Assembly: GCA_024228575.1 (NCBI GenBank)
Contig: JAAETH010000542.1
Location: 1-64,000 of the forward strand
Direction of reading: 5' to 3'
Source of the DNA: Actinomycetes bacterium
GTDB lineage: Bacteria > Actinomycetota > Acidimicrobiia > Acidimicrobiales > Poriferisodalaceae
Length of the DNA stretch: 64,000 nucleotides
In this document: one piece after another, positions 41,730-51,668 of the stretch
Numbering within the stretch: position 1 is the first letter of the stretch
Layout: each line of letters begins with the position of its first letter
Made by a program: the position numbers and the translations under genes
Notes under the pieces: generated by a model
Databases searched by the model: none
Seen by the model: the letters and a program-made list of their open reading frames with translations, nothing else
Told to the model about the DNA's origin: nothing

Positions 41730-44700
41730 CTACGCGAGCAGAGCATCGTCGAGCGCCTTGTTGATTCGTTTCTCGCTGATCGGCCCCCTGGCGCCCACGG
41801 TCTGGGCGAATTGGGCGACTCGGAACTCTTGCAGCATCCAGCCGATGTCTTCCATCGCCGGTGTCGTGTCGACGGAAGCGACGATCTCGGACCAACGTCG
41901 CTCGAGTCGCCGACAGGTCACGAGGCTCCGTTGATCGCGGGCGACGTCGTTGCGAACACGGTCGAGGCGTACGCCGATCGCGTCCAGGTACCGCTCGATG
42001 TCGCGCAGCCGGTCCAACCCCACCGAAGTGAGGAAGCCGTCGTATACCAGTCGATCGAGGTGGGCGGCCGCATCGGCAACGGTTGACGTGAAGGTGTCGT
42101 TCGGCGCGAGGTCGGCCAGCCGAGCCAGCAGCGTGCGGTTGGCCCCGAGGATGTGAGCCGATGCCATGACGACCGTCTCGATCGTCTCGGTCGCTTCGTC
42201 GTCGACCTGTGAGGCCAGGTCGACATAGGCAGCCTCGGACCAGGGCAGACCGTGTCGGGCGATCATGTGATCGAGCGCACACGTCACACAGTCGTCAAAC
42301 CAGACGTCGGTCGATCCGTGAGGGCCGACGGCGAGACCCAGCTTCAGCTCGTTTGTGAACAGGTGGCGAACCGATCGGGCGGGTGTCCTCAGGCGCATCC
42401 TCAACAGTCGCCTGACACCGGCCCACGTGGCCTCGATCTGTTCGCCGGCCGTTGCGACCAACCGAACGCCGACAGAGTCGCCCTCGTCGAACAGGGTCGG
42501 GTGGGCCGTCGCGGTACGGTCCGATTCGCCCACCTCGACCGTGCGGGGCAGGTCACCGAAGTTCCAGCCGGTGGAACCCGAACACTCGATCGGGTGTCGC
42601 CGACGTTCGAGCCTTCTTCGGAACCGCCCGGACAGCTCTTCCTTCAGGGACCCCAACTCGAGGCCGGCTGCGAGTTCGTCGCCTCGCCCATCGACGACAC
42701 GAAACCGAATCCGCAGCTGCTGGGGAATCGCGTCCATCAACAGCAGATCGGCCGGAACGGGTTCACCCGCACGGCGACTCAGAGCATCGCGAAGGGCGTC
42801 GACGAGTCGCAGCCCTGGCTCGGGCTGCAGTTCGCCCAACAATCCGTCGACGGTGTCCGGTACGGGCACGAACCGTCGCCTCCACTCCTTTGGCAGCGAC
42901 CGCACCAACAAGGTCACGATCTCGTGGCGTCGGCCGGGAACATGCCACTCGAAATCGGCCGGATCGAGCAGGGCCAGCACGGCCTCGTCGATGACGACGG
43001 TTGCGCCGTCGTCGAGATGTCCGGGCGCGAACACGTACTCGATGGGAAGGTCGAGGTCGCCGTGATGCCACACGGTGGGGAACTCGTCCTGATCGAGGTC
43101 GTCGTCGGCATCGACCAGAACGTCGACGTCCAGGTCGAGAAGGTCGGGGGATTTCTTGCGGCGCCGTCGCCACCAAGCGTCGAAGTGTGCCACCGAGGTG
43201 ATGTGTTCGGGGATGCGCCGGCTGAACCAGTCGACCAGATCCTCGTCACCCGCCAGCAGGTCCCCACGTCGGCTGCGGGCCTCGAGATCGAGGACCTCGC
43301 GGATGCGTTCATGGTTTCGTGCCACGAAGTGATGCCGTTGGTGCCATTCGCCCCCGACCAGGGTGTGCTGGATGAACATCTCGCGGGCGAGATCCGGGTC
43401 GACCGATCCCAGCTGGACCGGCTGGTTGTCGTGGATGGTCAGGCCGAACAGGGTGGCCCGCTCGAGTGCCGATGCGGAGCCGCGCTCGGCGTCCCAGTAC
43501 GGGTCGCCGTAGCTTCGCCTGACCATGTGATCGCCCACCTCGAGCAGCCAGCGTGGATCGATCCGTGCGGCCGAGTGTGCCCAGACCCTTGTGGTCTCGA
43601 CAAGAGCGGAGGCCATCACCCACGAAGGTGTGTTCTTGAACAGAACAGATCCGGGCGAGACCGAGAACCGTGACCCGCGCGCTCCCCGGAAGTCGCGGGT
43701 CTCGGGGTCCTTTTGCCCGATCAGCGACAACACTCCAGTCAGCAGGGCCTTGTGGATGTTGTCGGGATGGGCCTGGTCGAGGGCATCGCCGAGGTCGGGG
43801 GTGTCCAGACCGATCTGGCGCATCGCCCGGCGGAGCTGGCCGTGGACCTCCTGCCACTCACGAATGCGGGGGTAGTTCAGGAATTCAGACCTACACAGAC
43901 GCCGGAACCGGCTCGAGGACCCCTTGGACCGCTCCTCGCGGATATGGCGCCACAATTCGAGCCAGCCGAGCAGGTCGGAACCGGCCACGCGGAAGCGGGC
44001 GTGGGACTGTCCTGCCAGCTGCTCCTTTTCCGCGGGGCGTTCACGTGGGTCCTGAACGGATAACGCAGCGGCGATGACCAGGATTTCTGCGGCACAGTTC
44101 TGATCGAATCCGGCCAACACCATACGTGCGATACGCGGATCGACGGGCAGGCGAGCGATCCGGCGTCCCAAGCCGGTCAGCTCGCCGTCCTCGACCGCAT
44201 CGAGCTCCTCGAGAAGGGCAAGACCGTCGCGGATAGAACGGGTATCGGGTGGATCGACGAACGGGAAGTCGGCGATGTCGCCGAGTTTCGCGTCGAGCAT
44301 GCGGATGATGACCGCTGCGAGGTTTGTGCGCTGGATCTCGGGTTCGGTGAATTCTGGGCGCCCGTCGTAGTCCTCCTCGTCGTAGAGGCGGATGGTTATG
44401 CCGGGTCCGAGGCGGCCACAACGGCCCGAACGCTGGTCGGCCGAGGCCTGGGAGATCGCTTCGATCGGAAGGCGCTGCACCTTGGTGCGGCGATTGAACC
44501 GACTGATGCGGGCGAACCCGGTGTCGACGACGTAGCGGATTCCAGGGACGGTCAGCGAGGTCTCGGCGACGTTGGTGGCCAGCACGATGCGGCGTTGTTT
44601 GTGTGCCGCGAAGACCTTCTGCTGCTCGGCGAGGCTGAGGCGTGCGAACAGGGGCACAATTTCGGTGTTGGACAGTTCGAGCGCCTCGAGCACCTCGGCC

Positions 44701-45461
44701 GCGTCGCGGATGTCTCTCTCGCCGCTGAAGAAGACGAGGATGTCTCCCTCACCCTCGGTGTACAGCTCGGTCACCGCTTCACAGACGGCGGACGGTTGGT
44801 CGACCGCCTGTCCCTGTTCCCCTGGTTCGCCGTAGGGCCGGTAGCGGATCTCGACGGGGTAGTTGCGGCCCGATACCTCGACGATCGGAGCGTCCGCGAA
44901 GTGAGCCGAGAAGCGCTCGGTATCGATGGTGGCCGAGGTGATGATGACCAACAGGTCGGGGCGTTGGTCGATGAGGCGACGCAGATGGCCGAGCAGGAAG
45001 TCGATGTTCAGAGAGCGTTCGTGGGCCTCGTCGACGATGACCGTGTCGTAGGCCCGAAGCCGGGGATCACGTTGGATCTCGTTCAACAAGATGCCGTCGG
45101 TCATCACCTTGATGCGGGTGTCGTCGCCGATCCGGTCGTCGAAACGCACCACAAACCCGACGGTTTCGCCAAGCTCCTCGCCGAGCTCGGTGGCGACACG
45201 TTGGGCCACCGAACGAGCGGCGATGCGGCGAGGTTGTGTGTGGGCGATGCGACGGGGTCTGCCGTTGCGGTCGGGACGCCCCCTACCCAGCTCCAGACAG
45301 AACTTCGGCAGCTGTGTCGATTTGCCAGATCCGGTCTCGCCCGCGACGACCACCACCTGGTTCGACGAGATGGCGTCGAGCAGGTCTTCGCGGCGCTCGG
45401 TGATCGGTAGGTCCGGGTAATCGATCGTGGCGCCATCGGGTGTGGTGACCTTCACGGGCAC
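41730..45461 (-). CDS. hrpA: ATP-dependent RNA helicase HrpA (DEAH box)
   Basis: 1243 residues from GTG 45461; an ATG at 45494 would add 11 residues. DExH helicase motifs: GETGSGKSTQLPK (I), TQPRRIAARSVAQRVA (Ia), VDEAHERSLN (II), ITSATIDTERF (III), LVFFSGERDI-like region (IV), TNVAETSLTVPGIRYVVDTG (V) and QRSGRCGRLGPG (VI). The winged-helix, OB-fold and large C-terminal HrpA-specific extension (DUF3418-type) follow, giving the full family length. HrpA is known to act on stalled ribosomes and mRNA in E. coli. Cytoplasmic. Upstream of its start lies a hairpin element (45558-45603). Confidence 0.92.
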   Translation of the reverse strand: MPVKVTTPDGATIDYPDLPITERREDLLDAISSNQVVVVAGETGSGKSTQLPKFCLELGRGRPDRNGRPRRIAHTQPRRIAARSVAQRVATELGEELGETVGFVVRFDDRIGDDTRIKVMTDGILLNEIQRDPRLRAYDTVIVDEAHERSLNIDFLLGHLRRLIDQRPDLLVIITSATIDTERFSAHFADAPIVEVSGRNYPVEIRYRPYGEPGEQGQAVDQPSAVCEAVTELYTEGEGDILVFFSGERDIRDAAEVLEALELSNTEIVPLFARLSLAEQQKVFAAHKQRRIVLATNVAETSLTVPGIRYVVDTGFARISRFNRRTKVQRLPIEAISQASADQRSGRCGRLGPGITIRLYDEEDYDGRPEFTEPEIQRTNLAAVIIRMLDAKLGDIADFPFVDPPDTRSIRDGLALLEELDAVEDGELTGLGRRIARLPVDPRIARMVLAGFDQNCAAEILVIAAALSVQDPRERPAEKEQLAGQSHARFRVAGSDLLGWLELWRHIREERSKGSSSRFRRLCRSEFLNYPRIREWQEVHGQLRRAMRQIGLDTPDLGDALDQAHPDNIHKALLTGVLSLIGQKDPETRDFRGARGSRFSVSPGSVLFKNTPSWVMASALVETTRVWAHSAARIDPRWLLEVGDHMVRRSYGDPYWDAERGSASALERATLFGLTIHDNQPVQLGSVDPDLAREMFIQHTLVGGEWHQRHHFVARNHERIREVLDLEARSRRGDLLAGDEDLVDWFSRRIPEHITSVAHFDAWWRRRRKKSPDLLDLDVDVLVDADDDLDQDEFPTVWHHGDLDLPIEYVFAPGHLDDGATVVIDEAVLALLDPADFEWHVPGRRHEIVTLLVRSLPKEWRRRFVPVPDTVDGLLGELQPEPGLRLVDALRDALSRRAGEPVPADLLLMDAIPQQLRIRFRVVDGRGDELAAGLELGSLKEELSGRFRRRLERRRHPIECSGSTGWNFGDLPRTVEVGESDRTATAHPTLFDEGDSVGVRLVATAGEQIEATWAGVRRLLRMRLRTPARSVRHLFTNELKLGLAVGPHGSTDVWFDDCVTCALDHMIARHGLPWSEAAYVDLASQVDDEATETIETVVMASAHILGANRTLLARLADLAPNDTFTSTVADAAAHLDRLVYDGFLTSVGLDRLRDIERYLDAIGVRLDRVRNDVARDQRSLVTCRRLERRWSEIVASVDTTPAMEDIGWMLQEFRVAQFAQTVGARGPISEKRINKALDDALLA

Positions 45462-45557
45462 AAGAATCCAGGCTACGGCAGCCGCTCGGACCATCGATAC
45501 CAGATTCGATGAAGGTTCTGTCGCCGGCGATGCCGTTCAGTCTCCAGACAGCACCGA

Positions 45558-45603
45558 TCTGGGTGCCGCTGTTTCTCACAGGTGAGAGTTCTGGGCACCC
45601 AGA
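45558..45603. other. Nested inverted repeat between HrpA and chemoreceptor genes
   Basis: Outer arms of 10 bp (45558-45567 and 45594-45603) enclose an inner 6-bp inverted repeat (45574-45579 and 45582-45587, 2-base loop). The structure lies about 100 bases before the HrpA start and 47 bases after the chemoreceptor stop on the minus strand. No T-run follows. It could be a terminator, an attenuator or a binding site. Confidence 0.55.
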
Positions 45604-45649
45604 ATGGGCTGGCGATGTGCGGGAGGTGCCACCGAAGCGGCCTGTCGAG

Positions 45650-47704
45650 CTAGTGGTACTGGCTGACCAGCTTGTCGAGGCCGTCGGCCATGTCGTGCAT
45701 TCGGTTGGCAGACTCCCTGGCCCCGTCCGTCGATTGCTGAGTGTCCGAGGCGGCCTGGGCAACATCGGTGATGCTCTTGGCGATCGATTGGGTGCTGGAG
45801 GCGACCTGCTCGATGTTCTTGCCGATCTCGGACGTGGTCAACGACTGTTCTTCGACAGCTGCAGCGATGCTCGACGAGATCTCGTTGATGTTGTCGATCG
45901 TCGTGCCGACATTTTGGGTCGCCTCGATGGCACTCTTGGTGTCCTCCTGGATGGCCTGGATCCGACTGGAGATCTCCTCGGTTGCCTCGGCTGTCTGGTT
46001 CGCCAGCTCCTTGACCTCGCTGGCGACCACGGCGAAGCCCTTTCCGGCGGTTCCGGCTCGTGCTGCTTCTATCGTCGCGTTCAACGCCAACAGGTTCGTC
46101 TGTTCGGCAATCGAGGTTATGACCATGATTACCTTGCCGATCTCGTCGCTCGATTCACCGAGTTTGGCGATCGTCTCGGCGGTCGAGCCGGCGGCATCGA
46201 CGGCCTTGGAAGCGACATCGGAGGCTGCTCCTGCATTTGCTGAAACCTCGTGAATCGTCGAGTTCAACTCCTCGATGGCCGATGCGACGACCGCCACGTT
46301 GACCGATACTTCGTCGCCTGCAGCCGCGGCCGTCTCCGCCTCTGTCGAGGTGAGATCGGCACTCTTGCCGACCTGGTCGGCGGCAGTTATCAACTGGCTG
46401 CTCGCCGCCGCCAGCTCGGTCGACGTCGTTCTCATCTCGTTGACCATCGTGGACAGCGAGGACGCCATCGCTTCGAACGATTGGCCGAGTTCGCCGGGGA
46501 TTGCCGTCTTCGAAGACAACTCTCCGTCGGAGATGAGGTTGGCTCGTTCACCGACCGCTGCGAGGACGTCGATCATGTCGTTGAACGACTGCTCGAGATT
46601 CCCGATCTCGTCGTTGCAATGAACCGCGATGTGATCGAGGTTCAGGTTCCCGCCAGAAACGACGGACGCAGTCTTGGCGAGGTATCTGAGCTGGCGGATG
46701 AGACCGATCGTGGTGAGTGCGCCGAGGCCGACGCTTGCTGCGCCCACAGCAATGGCCAGGATCAGTGACTCGAGAAGGGCATCACGTGCGGCCGAGCCGA
46801 CAGCGGTGCTGGCGCTCTGGAGTTCGTGGTCGCTGAAGTCCTCGACATCCTTCAACAGGTTGATCCGTGCGGTCATGGTGTCGAACCAGGCCGTCGGATC
46901 AACACCGAAGCCACCGGCTGGGTTATCAAACGCGATCGCCTCGAAGACTGCCGTCTCGGCGACGATCGGGTCGTCCTGCGCCGAGGCGAAGACCTCACCC
47001 ACCGGGCCATTTGCCGTCCTCTCGAACTGGTGAAGGTAGGCCTCCTGGGCTGCCACCAGTGACGCTATCGTCACGAGCTTCCCGGGGGCGAATTCGTCAA
47101 GGCTGAAGACGGTGGCCAGCTGGGCCCGTTCGATCCCTGCGAGTTCCTTGGCGTTCAACAGAGCAAGGTGGGCGACCGAATCGCCTCGGACCTTGGCGTC
47201 GGAGCTGAATCCGGTAGCCGAAGCAATGGTGTCGAGAAAGGCGCCATTCATCGAGGTGTAGTAGCCGATGGCCGTGGCGGGGTCGGCGTCCAAGGAGCGG
47301 ATTTGAGCTCTGGTCGCCGCCAGCTTGTCCAGGGCGGAAAGCGCCTGCTGAAGCTCGGCCTCCACACCACTCGGAAGGCCCTCTCGGTGGTCGGCCAGAT
47401 AGTCGCTGAACTCGCCGAGAGCCACATCGGTGCTTGCGTGCTGAACGGGTAGTTCGGCCACGAACTGTTGTCCGCCAGAGGACAGGAACAGGGCGGTTGC
47501 CCCACGCTCCTTCTGAGTCTCGTGTAGGAGGTTCCCGGTCTTGGCGTTCAGGTTCAGGAGCACATCCAGCTCGCTGGCTTCGGAGACGTCTGCTCGTTTA
47601 TCGAGGACCGTTGTGAGCGTGAGAAACGCCATTCCCAGCAGCGGAACAGCCGTCAGAGCGGCGAGCTTCAGCCGCAGGGGTATGGCATTGATCAGCTTGA
47701 GCAT
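45650..47704 (-). CDS. Methyl-accepting chemotaxis protein with NIT sensor
   Basis: 684 residues from ATG 47704; an upstream start at 47734 is possible. Order: transmembrane helix ([19 protein letters not shown]), periplasmic sensor about 35-300 of the nitrate/nitrite-sensing (NIT) type marked by [18 protein letters not shown], a second helix ([20 protein letters not shown]), a HAMP linker ([20 protein letters not shown]), and a signalling hairpin with the tip region [18 protein letters not shown] then [15 protein letters not shown]. It relays a ligand signal to a CheA kinase. No other chemotaxis gene is in this window. Methylation sites are not individually assigned. Confidence 0.92.
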   Translation of the reverse strand: MLKLINAIPLRLKLAALTAVPLLGMAFLTLTTVLDKRADVSEASELDVLLNLNAKTGNLLHETQKERGATALFLSSGGQQFVAELPVQHASTDVALGEFSDYLADHREGLPSGVEAELQQALSALDKLAATRAQIRSLDADPATAIGYYTSMNGAFLDTIASATGFSSDAKVRGDSVAHLALLNAKELAGIERAQLATVFSLDEFAPGKLVTIASLVAAQEAYLHQFERTANGPVGEVFASAQDDPIVAETAVFEAIAFDNPAGGFGVDPTAWFDTMTARINLLKDVEDFSDHELQSASTAVGSAARDALLESLILAIAVGAASVGLGALTTIGLIRQLRYLAKTASVVSGGNLNLDHIAVHCNDEIGNLEQSFNDMIDVLAAVGERANLISDGELSSKTAIPGELGQSFEAMASSLSTMVNEMRTTSTELAAASSQLITAADQVGKSADLTSTEAETAAAAGDEVSVNVAVVASAIEELNSTIHEVSANAGAASDVASKAVDAAGSTAETIAKLGESSDEIGKVIMVITSIAEQTNLLALNATIEAARAGTAGKGFAVVASEVKELANQTAEATEEISSRIQAIQEDTKSAIEATQNVGTTIDNINEISSSIAAAVEEQSLTTSEIGKNIEQVASSTQSIAKSITDVAQAASDTQQSTDGARESANRMHDMADGLDKLVSQYH

Positions 47705-47814
47705 TGGACTATGACCGCCTGACTCCGCGACCAACTGTCTGGCCGCACTTGGTGTCCAATCGGCTGTCAGAGCCAGGATTCAAGCCTCACACCGACCGGA
47801 ATCTGTGATGTGCA

Positions 47815-48492
47815 CTACTGGGCCAGATGCCCGAGCACGGCGTCGATGAAGCCGAACTCCTTTGGAGTTGCGAAATGGTCGACGCCACGCAGAGAGTGCA
47901 AGGTGGCGTTCGGCAGTGCGTCGACGAGGGGGTCGGGAGGGCCGGCAAAATCGTCTGTTCCGAGTACCACAGCGGTCGGTGCGGCCACACGGGACAACTC
48001 GTGTGGACCGAGCGGAGCGTGGCTGCGGCGCATGAATGCCGACAACGCCAGTGGGTCCTGCCCTGGTTCGGATGCGTAGCGGCCGAAGGCCTGGGCATGG
48101 GGATCGTCGTCGTCGGCCGAGCCGGCCACACCCGCGGCGATGCGTTCGGCTCGGTCGGGGTCGCTCTGGAACAGATTGTTTCCAACGCCTGCGACGACGA
48201 GTCTGCCCCATCGGGCGGGTTCGAGAGACGCCATCACGAGCAGGATTCGAGCACCGGCGGAGAAGCCGACACCGTCGAGTGGCCCCTCGGGAAGTGCATC
48301 CAGCAAGTCGGCCTCGAGCGAAGCGTAGTCGGTGGGGTCGTGGCTCTTCATCTGGGCCTCGCCGTGGCCCGGCAGGTCGACGGGGATGCACTCGCGACCG
48401 AAGTCGGCCAGCAGATCCATAAGGCCGGTCGGTTTCCATGTCGACCGGACCGAGCCGGTGAAACCGTGCAACAGGACAACGGGGTTCGCCAT
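47815..48492 (-). CDS. Alpha/beta hydrolase
   Basis: 225 residues from ATG 48492; ATGs at 48498 and 48504 are alternatives. The start VVLLHGFTGS gives the oxyanion hole, GFSAGARI the nucleophile elbow with Ser, and GVDHFATPKEFG the catalytic His. LGTDDF holds the acid. It resembles esterases of the MenH-like/haloalkane-dehalogenase-like group; substrate unknown. The gene diverges from the Gfo/Idh/MocA gene, with 47 bases between the starts. Confidence 0.85.
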   Translation of the reverse strand: MANPVVLLHGFTGSVRSTWKPTGLMDLLADFGRECIPVDLPGHGEAQMKSHDPTDYASLEADLLDALPEGPLDGVGFSAGARILLVMASLEPARWGRLVVAGVGNNLFQSDPDRAERIAAGVAGSADDDDPHAQAFGRYASEPGQDPLALSAFMRRSHAPLGPHELSRVAAPTAVVLGTDDFAGPPDPLVDALPNATLHSLRGVDHFATPKEFGFIDAVLGHLAQ

Positions 48493-48539
48493 GGGCATGA
48501 CCATAGCGTTGTGGCGCAAGCCCACTAGCGTGGCCGGCC

Positions 48540-49556
48540 ATGACGATCTCGGTCGGGTTTCTCGGCGCAGGCAATATCGCCACCTACCACTCGAAGAGTC
48601 TGCGCGCCTCTGGTGCCGACGCGAGCTGGGTCGCCGTCCACGATCCCGATGGTGAACGCGCGGCACATTTCGGGGCAGCTACACACGCCACCGTCTTCGA
48701 GACACCCGAAGAGGTCGTCGATCGAAGCGAGGCCGTCTATGTGTGTACGTGGACGAGCGAACACGAACACCTGGTCACGCTCGCTGCCGAGGCTGGCAAG
48801 GCCGTGTTCTGCGAGAAACCCCTCGGCATCGATCTGGCCCAGGCCCAGCGCATCGTAGACACGGTCGAGCGGGCCGGCGTCGTCAACCAGGTTGGCCTGG
48901 TTCTGCGCAGAGCTCCGATATTCCACCTGTTGCGAGACATCACCCTTCGGCCCGAGAGCGGCGAACTGTTGAGCTTCACCTTCCGCGACGACCAGTTCCT
49001 CCCCGTCCAGGGGCGCTACGCATCGACGTGGCGGGCCGATGTCGACAAGGCCGGCGCCGGCGTGCTGATAGAGCACTCGATACACGACATCGATCTGCTC
49101 GAGTGGATGTTCGGACCGATCCGGGCGGTGTCTGCCACGGCCAGGTACGTGCACCGGATCGAGGGGATAGAGGATTCGATCGCCGTCCATCTGAGCTTCG
49201 AATCCGGTCTTCACGGGGTGATGCTGTCGGTCTGGCACGACCTGCTCGACCGCATCTCCAACAGGGACGTCGAGGTGTTCGGAACCACCCTGTGGGCTCG
49301 GCTCCATGGGGAGTGGTTCGGCGACCTGTCATGGAACCACGGCGACGAGAGCCATCACCTCGAGGGCCAGGCCCTGGTGACAGAGGCGGCCCGTGTGTCG
49401 CCGCGAGCGGGCGAGAACCCCGACGGAGCGTTCGTAGGGGCAGTGGCTTCGGGACGTCCGGCCTATCCAGAGCTGCGGGTTGCCCTCCGCGCCCACGAGA
49501 TAGTCGATGCCTGCTATCGGTCGGTGGCGTCGGGCGGTGCCATGGTCGAGATCTGA
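48540..49556 (+). CDS. Gfo/Idh/MocA-family NAD(P)-dependent oxidoreductase
   Basis: 338 residues from ATG 48540. The Rossmann start is VGFLGAGNIATYHSKSL and the hallmark is CEKPLGID (EKP motif). The C-terminal alpha/beta domain includes HSIHDIDLLEWMFG, with the conserved H-x-x-H/D pattern of the family. These enzymes oxidise or reduce sugars, inositols or related alcohols. No substrate can be read from sequence. It is convergent with the DNA glycosylase gene. Confidence 0.9.
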   Translation: MTISVGFLGAGNIATYHSKSLRASGADASWVAVHDPDGERAAHFGAATHATVFETPEEVVDRSEAVYVCTWTSEHEHLVTLAAEAGKAVFCEKPLGIDLAQAQRIVDTVERAGVVNQVGLVLRRAPIFHLLRDITLRPESGELLSFTFRDDQFLPVQGRYASTWRADVDKAGAGVLIEHSIHDIDLLEWMFGPIRAVSATARYVHRIEGIEDSIAVHLSFESGLHGVMLSVWHDLLDRISNRDVEVFGTTLWARLHGEWFGDLSWNHGDESHHLEGQALVTEAARVSPRAGENPDGAFVGAVASGRPAYPELRVALRAHEIVDACYRSVASGGAMVEI

Positions 49557-49618
49557 GCGGCCTTGACTCTCGCTGGGACGCCGAGGTTGCCGTCGTGGTG
49601 TTGGAGCGTCGAACCCGC

Positions 49619-50551
49619 TCAACGATCGGTGAGGTCGATCAGATCCAGGCGGGGGCCGCGCCTCGGGGGTTTTGTGCCGGCGAACTTGACCAGGTTCTGC
49701 ACCCTGGCCCTCTGTCCCCGATAGGGCTCGAGTAGTGCGAGCATACGTTCGTCGTCGGCGGTTCGTTCACCCGCCAACACCCACGCCACCTGGTTAGGAA
49801 GTTTGTAGTCGCCGACGATGACCGAATCTGGGTCGCCCAGGGCCAGCTGGATCACGATCGACGACGTCCATGGGCCGATGCCCGGGAACGCCTCCACTCG
49901 AGCCCTCGCCTCGTCGGGTTCCATGCCGATGGCCTCTTCGAGTCGCACGGCCCGGCGGGCCGCGGCGATGATGGTCTGGGCACGTTTGCGTTCGACGTTG
50001 ACGCGGTGCAGATCGTGGTAGCCGAGGTTTGCCAGATCGGCGGGTGTTGGCCCGAGACGCAGCCGCGTCGGCCCAGGCCCCGGGGGTGTGCGGCCCCACC
50101 TGTGCAGGATGGCTCGCCAGGAATCGCGGGCCGAAGCCGTTGGTACCCTCTGGCCCAAGACCGTCGGGACGATGTGCTCCCACACCGAATTCGTGCGCGT
50201 CATGCGGTCGAACCGGAGTCGCTTGATGAGGTCTGCAACGATCGGATCGTGGACGACAAGAGCGGTCGGGTCGTCCCTGGCTCCGAGCAGGTCGGGCACC
50301 CTGTCCGAAGCGATTTCGGCACCAGGTCCCCAGGCGTGGACGTGGGCGCCCGAAGCGCTCGGGCAGATCCTGACCGTCGCGGGCCCTTCCATCGTGTTGA
50401 CGGCGCGCCAGGTGTGTGACCCGTCGAATTGAACGGGACCGATCGATCCCTTGCCCTTCACCCGTTGCAGCATGCGGGCGGCCACCGGGTTGTAGCCCAG
50501 CTCGTGGTGCTCGACCAGATCGGCCGACGCCGTGATCGCGTCGGAGATCAC
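49619..50551 (-). CDS. HhH-GPD DNA glycosylase (3-methyladenine type)
   Basis: 310 residues from GTG 50551; the start overlaps the FAH-gene stop (GTGA). A longer upstream frame reads only as antisense of that gene and was rejected. The N-terminal half is AlkA-like: NPVAARMLQRV, IVADLIKRLRFDRM, HIVPTVLGQRVPT. The HhH-GPD core has VEAFPGIGPWTSSIVIQLAL and the loop SVIVGDYKLPN, containing the catalytic Asp. It removes alkylated or other damaged purines. No 4Fe-4S cysteine loop is seen, consistent with the AlkA/MagI side of the family. Confidence 0.86.
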   Translation of the reverse strand: MISDAITASADLVEHHELGYNPVAARMLQRVKGKGSIGPVQFDGSHTWRAVNTMEGPATVRICPSASGAHVHAWGPGAEIASDRVPDLLGARDDPTALVVHDPIVADLIKRLRFDRMTRTNSVWEHIVPTVLGQRVPTASARDSWRAILHRWGRTPPGPGPTRLRLGPTPADLANLGYHDLHRVNVERKRAQTIIAAARRAVRLEEAIGMEPDEARARVEAFPGIGPWTSSIVIQLALGDPDSVIVGDYKLPNQVAWVLAGERTADDERMLALLEPYRGQRARVQNLVKFAGTKPPRRGPRLDLIDLTDR

Positions 50552-51447
50552 CCGATGCGACACACCGGGTCGGGTTCCGTGATGACGGGGTTGTCGATGG
50601 CTCCGATGCCGTCGATCTCGACCCGGACCCGTTCGCCGGCGGCCAACATGCGACGGGGGTCGCGGAAGACTCCGACACCCTCGGGTGTGCCGGTGGCGAT
50701 GATGGTGCCCGGCAGCAGTGTGAACGCGGTCGACAGGTAGGCGATGAGTGTCCAGATGTCGAAGATCATGTTGCCGGTGTTCGTCTGCTGAAGAACGTCG
50801 TCTCCGACGATGGTCCTCAGCTCGAGGTTCATGGGATCGTCGATCTCGTCGTCGGTGACGAACCAGGGGCCGATCGGGCCGTGGGTATCCCACGACTTTC
50901 CCATGGTCATCGTCGGGCTGGCCATTTGCCAGTCGCGCACGCTGACGTCGTTGACGATCAGGTATCCGGCGACGACCTCGCGGGCGCGCTCGACGGGCAC
51001 GTGACGGCACACCTTCCCGATGACGACGCCCAGCTCGCCCTCGTAGTCGACCAGGTCGGGAGCGTCGGCCGGGATGTGGACCGGCTGGTGAGGTCCGTTC
51101 ACACAGGTCGCCTGCTTGTTGAACACGACGGGTGAAGTGGGATCGGGACGTCCACCTTCGGCCACATGGGCTCTGTAGTTCAGGCCGATGGCAAGGAATT
51201 CGGGCGGCCTGACGATGGGTGCACGCAGTTGGGCACGATCGATTCTGACCGTTGGTGAACGTTCGGCGAGACTGGCCAGCCCGGCCAGATCGACACCCGA
51301 CGCGAGCAGTTCGCCGACATCGGGGCTGTCGTCGCTGAGCTCGCGCAGGTCGGAGACCGAAGCGGACTTGTCGTCTGAGTCGAGGACCAGCCCCAGCCCA
51401 ACCCGAACGTCGTCTGTGGTGTCATCGCTGAAGCGGCAGATCTTCAT
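50548..51447 (-). CDS. Fumarylacetoacetate hydrolase-family protein
   Basis: 299 residues from ATG 51447. FAH-domain markers: PEFLAIGLNYRAHVAEGG (conserved near the domain start), DYEGELGVVIGK (metal ligands Glu-x-Glu and Asp), NDVSVRDWQ, GKSWDTHGPIGPW, and GTIIATGTPEGVG. The family includes ureidoglycolate lyase, acylpyruvase and homoprotocatechuate pathway hydrolases acting on a C-C bond. Substrate unresolved. The GTG of the DNA glycosylase overlaps its stop, so they are cotranscribed. Confidence 0.9.
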   Translation of the reverse strand: MKICRFSDDTTDDVRVGLGLVLDSDDKSASVSDLRELSDDSPDVGELLASGVDLAGLASLAERSPTVRIDRAQLRAPIVRPPEFLAIGLNYRAHVAEGGRPDPTSPVVFNKQATCVNGPHQPVHIPADAPDLVDYEGELGVVIGKVCRHVPVERAREVVAGYLIVNDVSVRDWQMASPTMTMGKSWDTHGPIGPWFVTDDEIDDPMNLELRTIVGDDVLQQTNTGNMIFDIWTLIAYLSTAFTLLPGTIIATGTPEGVGVFRDPRRMLAAGERVRVEIDGIGAIDNPVITEPDPVCRIG

Positions 51448-51668
51448 AGCTCCCGAAGATACTCGGTGCCCATGCCCCGTCGCGCGCCCGCAGGGGCAGC
51501 GTCGGGGACCCCGTCGTGGGCCGTGTGGAGGGGCGTTTCCTCAGAGCTGTGACGAAGTTGCCGACAGGCATCCTTGAGAATGTGGACGCGCCGTGGCACT
51601 CTGGCCACTCGTTGCGCGAGACCGACGACTGGGCTCGAGACATGGATGAACCTCGACAGGAGCACGAG
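51448..51668. other. Divergent intergenic region
   Basis: About 220 bases between the FAH gene and the GGDEF-like gene. It contains AGGAG at 51657-51661 seven bases before ATG 51669. I see no promoter or hairpin I can defend. The frame of the downstream gene is open back to a GTG at 51516, so up to 51 extra N-terminal residues cannot be excluded. Confidence 0.6.

Noticed and set aside
42252-43673. 473-codon open frame on the plus strand opposite HrpA
   Set aside because: HrpA on the minus strand carries all DEAH motifs; this frame is its antisense and shows no domain.
47705-47814. Flagellar-type (sigma-28) promoter upstream of the chemoreceptor
   Set aside because: A GCCGATT element occurs, but no proper -35 element at the right spacing.
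50564-51010. Long N-terminal extension of the DNA glycosylase
   Set aside because: It is antisense-like and overlaps the FAH gene in another frame, and the GTGA overlap at 50551 gives a normal start.
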